The notes below the pieces were generated by a model. That model made no database searches, was not told where the DNA came from, and worked only from the letters and a program-made list of their open reading frames with translations. From an uncultured Lachnospiraceae bacterium (GTDB lineage: Bacteria; Bacillota_A; Clostridia; TANB77; CAG-508), in assembly GCA_947165105.1 (NCBI GenBank), contig CAMUZC010000008.1, positions 1 to 36,873 of the forward strand: 36,873 nucleotides of DNA, given 5' to 3'. The position numbers and the translations under genes are program-made. Below, piece after piece: positions 15,941 through 24,687 of the stretch; the first letter of the stretch is position 1; each line of letters begins with the position of its first letter.

Positions 15941-15979
15941 TGATTTGAGAAAAAGACTTACTTGGAGAAGGAGAAAAAG

Positions 15980-16942
15980 ATGGAAAGTTATATTAAGAAA
16001 TTGAAGATTGGGGACGTGGAGTTAGCTAATAACGTGTTATTAGCTCCTATGGCTGGAATTACTGATAGAGCTTTTAGGCTTGTTTGTGAGGAATTTGGCC
16101 CAGGGCTTGTGTGCACAGAGATGGTCAGCGGTAAAGGGCTGTTTTATGATGATAAAAAAACATCTATGCTTCTTAATATGGATGGGGAGAAAAGGCCAAT
16201 TGCAGCCCAAATTTTTGGTAATGATGTAGAATCTATGAAGTATGCAGCTAAATATGTTAGTAAAATTGCTGATATTGTGGATATTAATATGGGGTGTCCT
16301 GCTCCAAAAGTAGTAAAAAATGGTGACGGTAGTAAGTTATTGCTTAATCTTCCTTTGATTGAAGAAATTGTAACAGAGGTTGTCAAAGCTTCAGAAGTTC
16401 CAGTTACCGTTAAAATAAGAAAAGGCTGGGATTCAAATAGTGTTGTTGCTGTTGAAGCAGCCAAAATTATCGAAAAGGCTGGCGCATCTGCAATAACAGT
16501 TCATGGAAGGACTAGAGCTGAGTTTTATTCTGGTGTAGCTGATTGGGAAATCATTAAACAAGTAAAAGAAAGTGTTAATATACCTGTTATTGGAAATGGT
16601 GATATTAAATCAAAAGAAGATGCAAAACGTATTTTTGAAATGACAGGTGTTGATGGAATTATGATTGGTAGAGCCTCTCTTGGAAATCCATGGATTTTTA
16701 ATGAAATAATTAATGGTGAAGATTCTAATAATATTTCAAACGAAGAAAAACTTCGAGTAATACTAAAACACATCGATTTAGAAATTCAAGAAAAAGGTGA
16801 AATTACAGGAATAAGAGAGATGAGAAAACATATTGGATGGTACATAAAAAATGGAAAAGATGCTTCTAAGTTTAGAGCAAAGGCTAATTTAATTGAAGAT
16901 AGACAAGAGCTAGAGGCTTGTTTGAGGGAATATTTTAGTTAA
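15980..16942 (+). CDS. dusB: tRNA-dihydrouridine synthase
   Basis: FMN-dependent enzyme that reduces uridine to dihydrouridine in the tRNA D-loop. An in-frame TTG at 15962 precedes it, but GAAGGAG six bases before the ATG at 15980 makes the ATG the better start (320 residues). A TIM-barrel N-terminal domain carries VLLAPMAGITDRAFR (FMN binding) and INMGCPAPKV with the catalytic cysteine near residue 100. HGRTRAEFYSG and IGNGDI and MIGRASLGNPWIF follow, then a helical tRNA-binding C-terminus. The DusB/Nifr3 subgroup fits best for Bacillota. Confidence 0.93.
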   Translation: MESYIKKLKIGDVELANNVLLAPMAGITDRAFRLVCEEFGPGLVCTEMVSGKGLFYDDKKTSMLLNMDGEKRPIAAQIFGNDVESMKYAAKYVSKIADIVDINMGCPAPKVVKNGDGSKLLLNLPLIEEIVTEVVKASEVPVTVKIRKGWDSNSVVAVEAAKIIEKAGASAITVHGRTRAEFYSGVADWEIIKQVKESVNIPVIGNGDIKSKEDAKRIFEMTGVDGIMIGRASLGNPWIFNEIINGEDSNNISNEEKLRVILKHIDLEIQEKGEITGIREMRKHIGWYIKNGKDASKFRAKANLIEDRQELEACLREYFS

Positions 16943-16959
16943 ATGTGAATAATATTTTG

Positions 16960-16990
16960 AAGAATAGATTTATAGTCTATTCTTTTTTTT
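16960..16990 (+). terminator. Terminator of dusB
   Basis: AAGAATAGA (16960-16968) pairs with TCTATTCTT (16976-16984), followed by TTTTTT. It sits directly ahead of the ribosome site of the next gene, so it could also attenuate read-through into it. Confidence 0.88.
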
Positions 16991-17005
16991 GTTAGGAGGG
17001 GAGTT

Positions 17006-17683
17006 ATGAAAAATAATAAAAAGATTTATATTTTAATTATTGGTATTGTTGTAATTGGAATTGGAATTTTTTCAATTTTTAAGTTTTTAAATTATAAAAA
17101 TACTAAAATGGGAAATAATATAGTTGATAAAACTTTAATGGAAATTGAAGATTATATTTTAAATATTAGCTCATATGATGCTGAAATTGAAGTAGCTGTT
17201 GAGAGCAATAAAAATACTAATAAATATATTATTAAACAAAAATACGCTAGTCCAAATTTTGCTAGTCAAGAAGTGGTTGAGCCTAAAAATATTGAAGGAT
17301 TAACAATAAAATTTGACGGTAATAATTTAGAAATTTCGAATTCTAAATTGAGTTTAAATACTATATATGAAAACTATAATTATATAGCAGATAATGTTTT
17401 ATGGCTTAGTGATTTTATTGAGAATTATAAAAATAATGGTGGAATAATTAATGAAAAAGATGGGATTATAGTAATGGAGACAAAAAAAGATAATAATAAA
17501 TATTCAGTAACTGAAAAATTATATATTGATAGAAATGCTAATAAAATTACCAAATTAATTATTGAGGATGAGAACAAGAAAAATAGAATTTACATAACAT
17601 ATAATAAGATAGAAATTGGTAGTTTGAATAAAGAAGAGGTATTAGCATTTAAGTTAGAAAAATTAATTGCAAAAGATATATAG
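17006..17683 (+). CDS. Membrane-anchored LolA/GerS-fold-like protein
   Basis: Not firmly recognised. The 225-residue protein has one N-terminal membrane helix (about 7-29) and no lipobox cysteine, so it is probably anchored with the rest outside the cell. The outer part alternates beta-strand-like segments: SYDAEIEVAVES, YIIKQKYASPNFASQEVVEP, LTIKFDGNNLEISN, and later KLYIDRNANKITKLIIED. This is the pattern of LolA-like folds such as the clostridial germination protein GerS and related sigma-regulated lipoprotein carriers. Family placement is inferred from pattern, not from a strict motif. TTAGGAGG precedes the ATG. mazF lies 100 bases downstream. Confidence 0.55.
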   Translation: MKNNKKIYILIIGIVVIGIGIFSIFKFLNYKNTKMGNNIVDKTLMEIEDYILNISSYDAEIEVAVESNKNTNKYIIKQKYASPNFASQEVVEPKNIEGLTIKFDGNNLEISNSKLSLNTIYENYNYIADNVLWLSDFIENYKNNGGIINEKDGIIVMETKKDNNKYSVTEKLYIDRNANKITKLIIEDENKKNRIYITYNKIEIGSLNKEEVLAFKLEKLIAKDI

Positions 17684-17783
17684 AGTAAAAGAGAACCAAA
17701 GGAAAACTACATTTTTATCTGTCTAATATTTAAATATATAAATTGATATTGTTTTATTTAGAGAATTAGTAGGAGTGATTAAA

Positions 17784-18128
17784 ATGATAGTTAAAAGAGG
17801 AGATATGTTTTATGCAGATTTAAGTCCTGTTGTTGGTTCTGAGCAAGGTGGAATTCGTCCAGTTGTAATTATTCAAAATGATGTAGGGAATCGTCATAGT
17901 CCTACTGTAATTGCAGCTGCTATTACATCTCAAACAGGTAAGAATAAATTGCCAACTCATATTGAAATTGGTTCAGAGAATAATGGATTGAAGGCTGATT
18001 CTATTGTACTTACAGAGCAGATTCGTACTATAGATAAGAGTAGATTAAAGGAGAAGATTGGGCATATTGATGACGCTGTAGTTATGGGAAAGATTAATAA
18101 TGCATTGGGTGTGAGCTTTGGATTGTAA
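17784..18128 (+). CDS. mazF: MazF/NdoA (PemK-family) endoribonuclease toxin
   Basis: Closely resembles Bacillus NdoA, the MazF-type ribosome-independent mRNA interferase. The 114-residue protein reads MIVKRGDMFYADLSPVVGSE and GGIRPVVIIQND at the N-terminus (SH3-like barrel with the catalytic arginine region) and VLTEQIRTIDKSRL in the middle. The ATG at 17784 is preferred over an upstream in-frame GTG (17775) because AGGAG lies eight bases before it. The usual upstream ribbon-helix-helix antitoxin gene (ndoAI/mazE) is absent: the 100 bases upstream hold no frame, and the preceding gene encodes a membrane protein. A GGGGACG hairpin terminator follows. Confidence 0.93.
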   Translation: MIVKRGDMFYADLSPVVGSEQGGIRPVVIIQNDVGNRHSPTVIAAAITSQTGKNKLPTHIEIGSENNGLKADSIVLTEQIRTIDKSRLKEKIGHIDDAVVMGKINNALGVSFGL

Positions 18129-18134
18129 AATAGA

Positions 18135-18171
18135 TTTTGGGGACGATTCTGATTTAGAATCGTCCCCAAAA
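18135..18171. terminator. REP-like GGGGACGATTCT hairpin, bidirectional terminator
   Basis: A perfect 16-base stem (18135-18150 with 18156-18171) with a five-base loop, T-run and A-run flanks, between convergent mazF and htrA. The stem sequence GGGGACGATTCT differs by one base from the GGGGACGGTTCT end of the 313-bp palindrome (right end, minus strand), and is unlike the other AT-rich terminators here. This suggests a repeat that was recruited as terminator. Confidence 0.85.
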
Positions 18172-18177
18172 AATTTG

Positions 18178-19416
18178 TTATGGTTGTTCACCTAAAGTTA
18201 GGTTTATTTCTTTGTATTCTTTGTCTCTAAATACTTTTAAAACTATAGTATCTCCAATTTTGTGAGTATTTTTTATTTCGTTTAGTTCATCCATTGTTTT
18301 AATTTGCTTTCCGTCTATTTCTGTTATTATGTCATATGATTTTAGACCGGCTTTTTCTGCTGCAGAGAATTGTTCTACAGAAATTATATAAATTCCCTCT
18401 ACTAATTCGTATTTTTTTGCAGTTTCTTCATCTACATCTCTTCCAGAGATACCTATATAAGGTCTTTTTACTTTTCCATTTGAAATTAATTGTTCGTATA
18501 TTGTTTTAGTTGAGTTAATTGGAATTGCAAAGCCTATTCCTTCGACTCCACTTCCTGAAAGTTTTAAAGTGTTGATACCTATTACTTCACCTTTTGAATT
18601 TATTAATGCTCCACCACTGTTTCCAGAGTTTATTGCTGCATCTGTCTGTATAACTGTATAATTTTTTCCATCTGAAGTAATTGTTCTTGATGTTGCACTT
18701 ATTATTCCAGCTGTAACTGTGCTTTCCATTCCTAAAGGACTGCCAATAGCCATTGAAAATTCACCTACTTGAAGTGAATCTGAATCTCCAAGTGTAGCTG
18801 CTGGTAAGTTATTTTTATCTATTTTTATTACTGCTAAATCTGTTGTTTCATCTTTTCCAATTATTTTGGCTTCATATTCAGTTTCATCATTATATAGTTT
18901 TACTGTAATTTTATTTGCTTCACTTACTTGATAAAAAGAATAGTTAGAAGATGTGTTTACAACATGGTTATTTGTTAAAATATATCCGTCTTCACTTATT
19001 ATAACTCCAGAACCTGTTGCAGTTCCTGTTGCTTGCATTGTGTATCCATAATATGGTGAATTTACAGTATATTGAACAGTTATACCAACAATAGATGGAA
19101 GTACCTTGTTAGCAGCAAATATACTTGTATCTGAATAGTTCTCTAAGGAAACAAGATTTGTATTTGAAACTGTTGTCGTATCAGTATTGTTATCTTTATT
19201 TGAAGTTGTTGACGTTTCAGTAGCAGGATTGTCAACTTTTACATAATCTTTTAGTTTTTCTTTTACCAAAGGAACATGTATGCATAATCCTATTACAAGT
19301 GTTGTACCTAAAATTCCTGAAATAAAAGGTACAAATATACCTTTAAAAAAGCCTATTCTAGGTTTCCTTTCTGATGATTTTGAATCAATGGCTTTAAAAA
19401 ATTCATTATTATCCAT
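18178..19416 (-). CDS. htrA: HtrA/DegP-like membrane serine protease with PDZ domain
   Basis: Membrane-anchored quality-control protease acting on misfolded proteins outside the membrane. From the ATG at 19416 (412 residues; AAAGGA nine bases upstream, preferred over an in-frame TTG at 19425): a short cytoplasmic start, one membrane helix (about 26-48), then a Thr/Ser/Asn-rich linker (62-90). The trypsin-like domain follows, with catalytic H151 (LTNNHVV), D193 (TTDLAVIKID) and S267 (NSGNSGGA). A single PDZ domain lies at about 310-405 (RPYIGISGRDV and GLKSYDIITEIDG). Layout matches Bacillus HtrA/HtrB. It converges with mazF. Confidence 0.95.
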   Translation of the reverse strand: MDNNEFFKAIDSKSSERKPRIGFFKGIFVPFISGILGTTLVIGLCIHVPLVKEKLKDYVKVDNPATETSTTSNKDNNTDTTTVSNTNLVSLENYSDTSIFAANKVLPSIVGITVQYTVNSPYYGYTMQATGTATGSGVIISEDGYILTNNHVVNTSSNYSFYQVSEANKITVKLYNDETEYEAKIIGKDETTDLAVIKIDKNNLPAATLGDSDSLQVGEFSMAIGSPLGMESTVTAGIISATSRTITSDGKNYTVIQTDAAINSGNSGGALINSKGEVIGINTLKLSGSGVEGIGFAIPINSTKTIYEQLISNGKVKRPYIGISGRDVDEETAKKYELVEGIYIISVEQFSAAEKAGLKSYDIITEIDGKQIKTMDELNEIKNTHKIGDTIVLKVFRDKEYKEINLTLGEQP

Positions 19417-19554
19417 AAAAATCAATCCTTTCTAAAATAATTAAACATCCATATTTCTATTATGTATTTTAAATATATAATAACTCAATTTATTATTATA
19501 ATACAATAATTTTGTGAATTTTTTGTGAAAAATTAATTAAAAAAATTTAAAAGT

Positions 19555-19583
19555 TTGCAATCTGAATAAATATATAATATAAT
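19555..19583 (+). promoter_or_regulatory. Promoter of the pilin-like/rnhB run
   Basis: TTGCAA (19555-19560), 17 bases, TATAAT (19578-19583), 23 bases before the ATG at 19607. It probably serves the following same-strand genes through rnhB. Confidence 0.7.
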
Positions 19584-19606
19584 CCAGACAATGGAGGAGA
19601 TGCAAA

Positions 19607-19927
19607 ATGAATAGAGAAGAAGGAAAAAGTACTATAAAACTAATCATAGCAATTGCAGTAATTATAGCTGTTGTTTTAGTAGGTGTAAAATTTGCAATGG
19701 ATTTCTTTAAAAAGGAGAATATAAAAAATACTCAGGCGGATTTGTTGTTGGTTAAGGCTAAAATTGAAATTCTTAAAGGAAATTACGACATGAATAAAGA
19801 TGAAAATCCTTTGCAAGGATATCAATTAACTCAAATTCCTGAGAACATTAACATAAATGAGTTCCTTGATAAACATGTTATTGGTGAAGATGAATATGAG
19901 AAATATTATGTGTTAGATAACCGGTAG
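19607..19927 (+). CDS. Pilin-like membrane protein, N-terminal part (frameshifted gene)
   Basis: A 106-residue frame with one N-terminal hydrophobic helix (STIKLIIAIAVIIAVVLVGV, about 9-28) followed by a charged helix, the layout of small type II/IV pseudopilin-like proteins, though a classical GFTLxE processing site is missing. GGAGGAGATG precedes the ATG. The frame stops at TAG 19925-19927 just after YYVLDN. The following frame (next entry) continues the same kind of sequence if one base is removed: AACCGGT read as AACGGT gives DNGSLEKLELQDL. The gene is therefore probably one unit of about 188 codons, broken by a natural or sequencing indel. Confidence 0.75.
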   Translation: MNREEGKSTIKLIIAIAVIIAVVLVGVKFAMDFFKKENIKNTQADLLLVKAKIEILKGNYDMNKDENPLQGYQLTQIPENININEFLDKHVIGEDEYEKYYVLDNR

Positions 19928-19928
19928 T

Positions 19929-20174
19929 TTGGAAAAACTAGAACTTCAAGATTTAGTAAAGAAATATAAGGGATATTTTATCGTCAATTATGATAATTTT
20001 GAAGTTATATATACCGAAGGATATGAAAATGAAAATGGTATGTGGTGTTATAAAATATCTGATTTAAAAAAATTACCAGAAAGTAGTAAACCAAGTCAAA
20101 TAAATTCTGAAGAACAAGCAGAGTCAGGACAATCTGAAGAAAATAATGAAACTGAGGAAAAAACAGAAGAATAG
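19929..20174 (+). CDS. C-terminal part of the frameshifted pilin-like protein
   Basis: The 81-residue frame opens by TTG directly after the previous stop and has no ribosome site of its own. The reading frame is already open from 19917, so it overlaps the first part by eight bases. It encodes a small globular part (YKGYFIVNYDNFEVIYTEGY and WCYKISDLKKL) and then an acidic, Gln/Ser/Glu-rich tail of about 30 residues. Such a YYIVNYxTxEVIYTxGY block commonly ends pilin-like proteins of this kind in Clostridia (from memory). It is best read as the second half of the preceding gene; translation by coupling or a +1 frameshift is a less likely alternative. Confidence 0.65.
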   Translation: MEKLELQDLVKKYKGYFIVNYDNFEVIYTEGYENENGMWCYKISDLKKLPESSKPSQINSEEQAESGQSEENNETEEKTEE

Positions 20175-20185
20175 GGAGAATTAAA

Positions 20186-20824
20186 ATGAAAGAAAAAGAG
20201 CTATTAAGATTACAAGAATTAAAAAAAATGGAAGAAGATATATATTCACAAGGTAAAATAGATTATATATGTGGAATTGATGAAGCAGGACGCGGACCAT
20301 TAGCTGGACCAGTTGTTGTGGCAAGCGTAATTATGCCAAGAGATTCTATGATTGAAGGTGTTAATGATTCTAAAAAGGTTTCTGAGAAGAAAAGGGAAAA
20401 GTTGTACGATGAAATTATAGAAAATGCAATTAGTTATAGTGTTGGGATAGTTGATCAAAAAGAGATTGATAGAGTAAATATTTTAAATGCTACCAAAGCT
20501 GGATTAACTGAATCAATAAAGGGATTAAAAGTTAAGCCAGATATTATTTTAGTAGATGCTTTAAAAGGTATTGATACTTGTCAGATCCCATATGAGTCAA
20601 TTATAAAGGGGGATGCTAAGTGTTATTCAATTGCTGCAGCTTCAATTATTGCAAAAGTGACAAGGGATAGAATTATGAGACAATGGCATGAAATTTATCC
20701 AGAGTATAACTTTATTCAACATAAAGGGTATGGTACGGCTGCTCATATTGCTGCTATTAAGGAGTATGGGTTGTGTCCGTTGCATAGACGTAGTTTTGTT
20801 AAAAATATAATTAATTTGGATTAA
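20186..20824 (+). CDS. rnhB: Ribonuclease HII
   Basis: Cleaves RNA in RNA-DNA hybrids and removes single ribonucleotides from DNA. The 212-residue protein has the catalytic acids in place: GIDEAGRGPLAGP (D32, E33), ILVDALKG (D124) and IIAKVTRDR (D161). The C-terminal HKGYGTAAH is also typical. AGGGAG precedes the ATG, 11 bases after the pilin-like frame ends. It is followed by pdp after 60 bases. Full length and intact. Confidence 0.96.
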   Translation: MKEKELLRLQELKKMEEDIYSQGKIDYICGIDEAGRGPLAGPVVVASVIMPRDSMIEGVNDSKKVSEKKREKLYDEIIENAISYSVGIVDQKEIDRVNILNATKAGLTESIKGLKVKPDIILVDALKGIDTCQIPYESIIKGDAKCYSIAAASIIAKVTRDRIMRQWHEIYPEYNFIQHKGYGTAAHIAAIKEYGLCPLHRRSFVKNIINLD

Positions 20825-20884
20825 TGTGTTATTTAGGTTCGTTACCGAAAGAAAGAGTTTATTAATTTTTGTGGAGGTTTTTGA

Positions 20885-22189
20885 GTGAATATTTTAGATA
20901 TTATAGAGAAAAAGAGAGATAAGTTAGAATTGAGCAATGAGGAAATTAGATTTTTTGTTGATGGATACACAAATGGAACTGTGACGGATTATCAGGCGGC
21001 TGCTTTGGTTATGGCTATTTATTTGAATGGGATGAGCTATGAGGAGATTACTGCGTTAACTTTAGCTATGGCTGAATCAGGTGAGGTTTTGGATTTATCT
21101 AAATTGGGAGAAAATGTTGTAGATAAGCATAGTACTGGTGGAATTGGCGATAAAATCACTTTGATTTTGATGCCAATTGTTGCAGCTTTAGGTGTTCCTG
21201 TTGCCAAGATGTCTGGTAGGGGGTTAGGTTTTACAGGAGGAACTGTGGATAAATTGGAGTCTATTCCGGGGTATAATACACAAATTTCTGTAGATGAATT
21301 GATTGAAAATGTTAAAAAAATTGGTATTTGTTTAATGGGACAGACTTTGAATTTAGCACCTGCTGATAAGAAAATTTATAGTTTAAGAGATTCTATTAAT
21401 TGTGTTGAAAATATTCCACTTATTGCATCTAGTATAATGAGTAAGAAAATTGCATCTGGTGCTAATAAAATTGTTTTAGAGGTAACTGTTGGAAATGGCG
21501 CATTTATGAAAAATATTGAAGATGCAAGAAAACTATCTAAAACAATGATTAATATAGGAAAGTTAGCAGGAAAAGAAACGGTTTGTGTTTTAACAAATAT
21601 GGATGAGCCATTAGGATATTCTATCGGTAACACTCTTGAAGTAATTGAAGCCGTTGAAGCTCTTCAAGGAGAGATGGATGAAGATGTAAAACAAGTTGTT
21701 TTAGAATTAGGAAGCTACATGATTAAATTGGCTGGAAAAGGTGATAATATAGATGATAATAAACGAAGAATGATAGAGTGTTTAGATAGTGGAGAAGCGT
21801 ATATGAAATTCCTAGAGTTGGTTGAAAATCAAGGTGGCGATGTTTCATATATCAATGACGAATCTAAATTTGAAAATGCCAAATTTATTTATCCAGTAAT
21901 GTCTGATAGAAGCGGATATATAAAAAGTATGCAAGCAGCAAAATTAGGAAAAATTTCTTGTGAGTTGGGTGCAGGAAGAATCAAAAAAGAGGATGTAATT
22001 GATAATCAAGTCGGATTAATTATTAACAAGAAGATAGGGGATAAAGTAGAAAAAGACGAGATACTTGGAATTATTCATGCAAATGATGAGAATAAATTAA
22101 AAAATGCTATAGAAGAATTAAAACAATGTTTTGAAATATGTGAAGAATATGTGGAAAAACCAAAGATTATTTTAGAAGTTATGGAATAA
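20885..22189 (+). CDS. pdp: Pyrimidine-nucleoside phosphorylase
   Basis: Cleaves uridine and (deoxy)thymidine with phosphate, releasing base and (deoxy)ribose-1-phosphate for salvage. The 434-residue protein has the phosphate-binding DKHSTGGIGDK (80-90) and KMSGRGLGFTGGTVDKLESI (108-127) motifs and a C-terminal barrel-sandwich-like domain (GLIINKKIGDKVEKDEIL). The start is GTG 20885 with GGAGG seven bases upstream. No other nucleoside salvage gene adjoins it, apart from the nucleosidase-like protein at 26121. Thymidine phosphorylase (deoA) is the main alternative name. Confidence 0.94.
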   Translation: MNILDIIEKKRDKLELSNEEIRFFVDGYTNGTVTDYQAAALVMAIYLNGMSYEEITALTLAMAESGEVLDLSKLGENVVDKHSTGGIGDKITLILMPIVAALGVPVAKMSGRGLGFTGGTVDKLESIPGYNTQISVDELIENVKKIGICLMGQTLNLAPADKKIYSLRDSINCVENIPLIASSIMSKKIASGANKIVLEVTVGNGAFMKNIEDARKLSKTMINIGKLAGKETVCVLTNMDEPLGYSIGNTLEVIEAVEALQGEMDEDVKQVVLELGSYMIKLAGKGDNIDDNKRRMIECLDSGEAYMKFLELVENQGGDVSYINDESKFENAKFIYPVMSDRSGYIKSMQAAKLGKISCELGAGRIKKEDVIDNQVGLIINKKIGDKVEKDEILGIIHANDENKLKNAIEELKQCFEICEEYVEKPKIILEVME

Positions 22190-22215
22190 AAAATAATGTT
22201 ACAATAAATAAAATT

Positions 22216-22256
22216 AAGACCTTGGGTAAGTGAAATTACCTTAGGCCTTTATTTTA
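22216..22256. terminator. Terminator between convergent pdp and spoVD-like genes
   Basis: An imperfect 14-base stem (22216-22229 with 22236-22249) followed by T-rich sequence. It has two mismatches and a G-T pair, so it is weaker than the other terminators here. Confidence 0.65.
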
Positions 22257-22275
22257 TTCCAATTATCTTTTTTTA

Positions 22276-24558
22276 TTAATGAGAACCGGAATCTAGTTCA
22301 TCTTGTAATGTTATTGTTACTAAGCTTCCTTCTTCAATATTAGTACCCGCAATTGGTTCTTGACTTACAACTTTTCCAGAACCAACAATTTTTACATTTA
22401 GTTTTTGATTTAATAATATATTTTTTGCTTTAACAGCTGTAAGTCCTTTTAAATTAGGAACTTCAACTGAAACTCGATCTGAGTTTTTGCTTGTGTATAG
22501 TTTTACTACAGCACCTTTTAGAAGTTCAGTTCCTGGTTTTGGTACTTGTTCAGTTATTAAAGAGTTATCATCACTTGTCGTATCACATTTAAATCCGGCG
22601 TTTTCTAATAATTGTCTTGCTTGCATAACTGTTTTATTTCGAATATCTGGTAGTTTAAATGTTTGTAAACTATTATAAGAATCCGTAGGAGTAGTTGTTA
22701 TGGTTGAATTATTAGATGGTATTTCTAAATATGGTAATACTTCTGATAGTACTTGAGCAACAACTGGTGCAGCAATTTGACCACCATAATTGTTACTTTC
22801 ATCAGGATCATACAAAGTTAACAAAACAGCTACCTTTGTGTTTTCAACAGGGGCAATTGCAAGGAAAGATGCAACATAACCTTCTTCTGGTTTCCCTGGA
22901 GGTGGTTCAGATGTTCCTGTTTTTCCACCAATATTATATCCTGCAACTTGTCCATATTTTCCACCACCTTCAACAACAACAGATTCCATCATACTTCTAA
23001 CTTGTTCTGCGGTTTCGGCTGAAACTACTTGTCTAACTTCTTTTGGCTCGATTGTTGTAATTGTGTGTGTATCTGTATTTTCTATTGATTTTACAATTCG
23101 AGGTTGCATTAAAACACCATCATTAGCTATTGAACAAACTGATGTAATCATTTGCAAAGGAGTAATTGTGAATCTTTGACCAAATGAAATTGTAGCTAAT
23201 TCAACAGGACCAAGGTTATCTATGTTATGAAATGTTCCAACTGCTTCTCCTGAGGTTGCTATTCCAGTTTTTTCAAATAATCCAAATGCGTCAAAATATT
23301 TATAAAGCGTATCTTTACCGATTTTGGCACCTAATTGCATAAATGCAGGGTTACAAGAGTGTTCTAAAGCTTCTCTTAATGATTGATATCCGTGACCAGA
23401 TTCTTTAGCACATTTTATTTTCGTGTCATAAATCATTTGGTAACCAGGACATGAGAATATACCAGGAGTATCTGTTTCTACTAAATTCTCTTCAAGAGCA
23501 ATTGCAGAAACTAAAACTTTAAATACTGAACCAGGTTCATATGTGTTTGAAACAGCTGGGTTTCTCCACATATTTTGTAAAGCGGAACTTTTTGAACTTG
23601 TAGATAATGAGTCCCATGTTTTTGAAAGAACTTCATTAGGGGTAAATGGTGTATTTAAATTGTAATCTGGATATGATGCCATAGCTAGAATATCTCCTGT
23701 GCTTGGATCCATAACTATTATATTTCCACCACGTTTACAATTATTATCCGCAACTGCTTGTTTTAAATACTTTTCTGAAATTCTTTGAATGTTGTAATCG
23801 ATTGTTAATGTTATATTGCTTCCATTTTGAGCTGGTATATAGTTTTCATTGTCGTTTGAAATGATATCTTGGGCAGCATCTTGTGCTGTGGTGATTTTTC
23901 CAGGAGTACCTGTTAAAACTGAATTCCAATAATATTCAATTCCTGCTAAACCTTGATTATCATCACCACAAAATCCAATTAGGTTTGAGGCTAAATTATC
24001 ATAATAATAATATCTTTTAGTATCAGTATCTATATTAATTCCAGCATATGTATCATTTTCTTCCATCCATTTTTTAAGTTTATTTATTTTGTCTTCTTCA
24101 ACTTTTTTTGCTATTGTTTGAATAGAACTGTTACTTATTACTTTTTCATAGACTTCATTATAATCTAATTCAAAAATTTCTGAAAATGCTTTTGCAATTT
24201 TTTCTTGTTGTTCTGCAGTTTTTTCTTTTGAATTTTCTATAATAAATTTTTGAGGATTTATTGTTACTGTATCAACTTTAGCACTGATGGCTAAAGGTTT
24301 TCCGGTTGAATCGTAAATAGAACCTCTATTTGGACTAATTATTCTACTTGTTGTTTGCTGCCTTGTTGCTGCTTCTTTTAGGCTAGGACCTTGAATAAAT
24401 TGAAGCCAGCCAATTCTAAACACAAGTGTAATTAATAACAATAATGATAATATTGCAAAAGGTAAAGTTCTACTGGACTTTCCTAATGGATTTGAATTAT
24501 CATTTTTATTTTGTCTTCTTGTTTTTTTAATACTCTTTTTTCTATTGTTTGAATTCAT
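22276..24558 (-). CDS. spoVD: SpoVD/FtsI-type penicillin-binding protein with two PASTA domains
   Basis: Transpeptidase that cross-links peptidoglycan. The 760-residue protein has a basic cytoplasmic start, a membrane helix (about 32-50), a PBP dimerisation domain (about 75-240) and the transpeptidase domain with S344 in SVFK, SCN (401-403) and KTG (546-548). Two PASTA domains follow at about 634-690 and 696-752. Class B PBPs with C-terminal PASTA include SpoVD (spore cortex) and the division protein PBP2b/FtsI. SpoVD is favoured because the upstream same-strand neighbour is SpoVB-like and no dcw-cluster genes adjoin. It has its own promoter at 24597-24625 and a GGTG ribosome site. Confidence 0.88.
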   Translation of the reverse strand: MNSNNRKKSIKKTRRQNKNDNSNPLGKSSRTLPFAILSLLLLITLVFRIGWLQFIQGPSLKEAATRQQTTSRIISPNRGSIYDSTGKPLAISAKVDTVTINPQKFIIENSKEKTAEQQEKIAKAFSEIFELDYNEVYEKVISNSSIQTIAKKVEEDKINKLKKWMEENDTYAGINIDTDTKRYYYYDNLASNLIGFCGDDNQGLAGIEYYWNSVLTGTPGKITTAQDAAQDIISNDNENYIPAQNGSNITLTIDYNIQRISEKYLKQAVADNNCKRGGNIIVMDPSTGDILAMASYPDYNLNTPFTPNEVLSKTWDSLSTSSKSSALQNMWRNPAVSNTYEPGSVFKVLVSAIALEENLVETDTPGIFSCPGYQMIYDTKIKCAKESGHGYQSLREALEHSCNPAFMQLGAKIGKDTLYKYFDAFGLFEKTGIATSGEAVGTFHNIDNLGPVELATISFGQRFTITPLQMITSVCSIANDGVLMQPRIVKSIENTDTHTITTIEPKEVRQVVSAETAEQVRSMMESVVVEGGGKYGQVAGYNIGGKTGTSEPPPGKPEEGYVASFLAIAPVENTKVAVLLTLYDPDESNNYGGQIAAPVVAQVLSEVLPYLEIPSNNSTITTTPTDSYNSLQTFKLPDIRNKTVMQARQLLENAGFKCDTTSDDNSLITEQVPKPGTELLKGAVVKLYTSKNSDRVSVEVPNLKGLTAVKAKNILLNQKLNVKIVGSGKVVSQEPIAGTNIEEGSLVTITLQDELDSGSH

Positions 24559-24596
24559 ATTTCACCATCTTTTCATTATAGTTTAATATTAAAAAT

Positions 24597-24625
24597 ATTT
24601 TATAGTATGTTTGGGTTAAAGTCAA
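24597..24625 (-). promoter_or_regulatory. Promoter of the spoVD-like gene
   Basis: On the minus strand TTGACT (24625-24620), 17 bases, TAAAAT (24602-24597), about 38 bases before the ATG. The boxes fit sigma-A. A sporulation-sigma promoter was not recognised. Confidence 0.55.
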
Positions 24626-24687
24626 GGGGAGCAATTTTATTTTTTACATGTGTTTAGGCTTTTTTAGCAACTTATTTTCGTAAGCAT

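Noticed and set aside
15869..15979. Riboswitch or T-box ahead of dusB
   Set aside because: No specifier loop, T-box sequence or known aptamer pattern; resemblance to the palindrome family explains it better.
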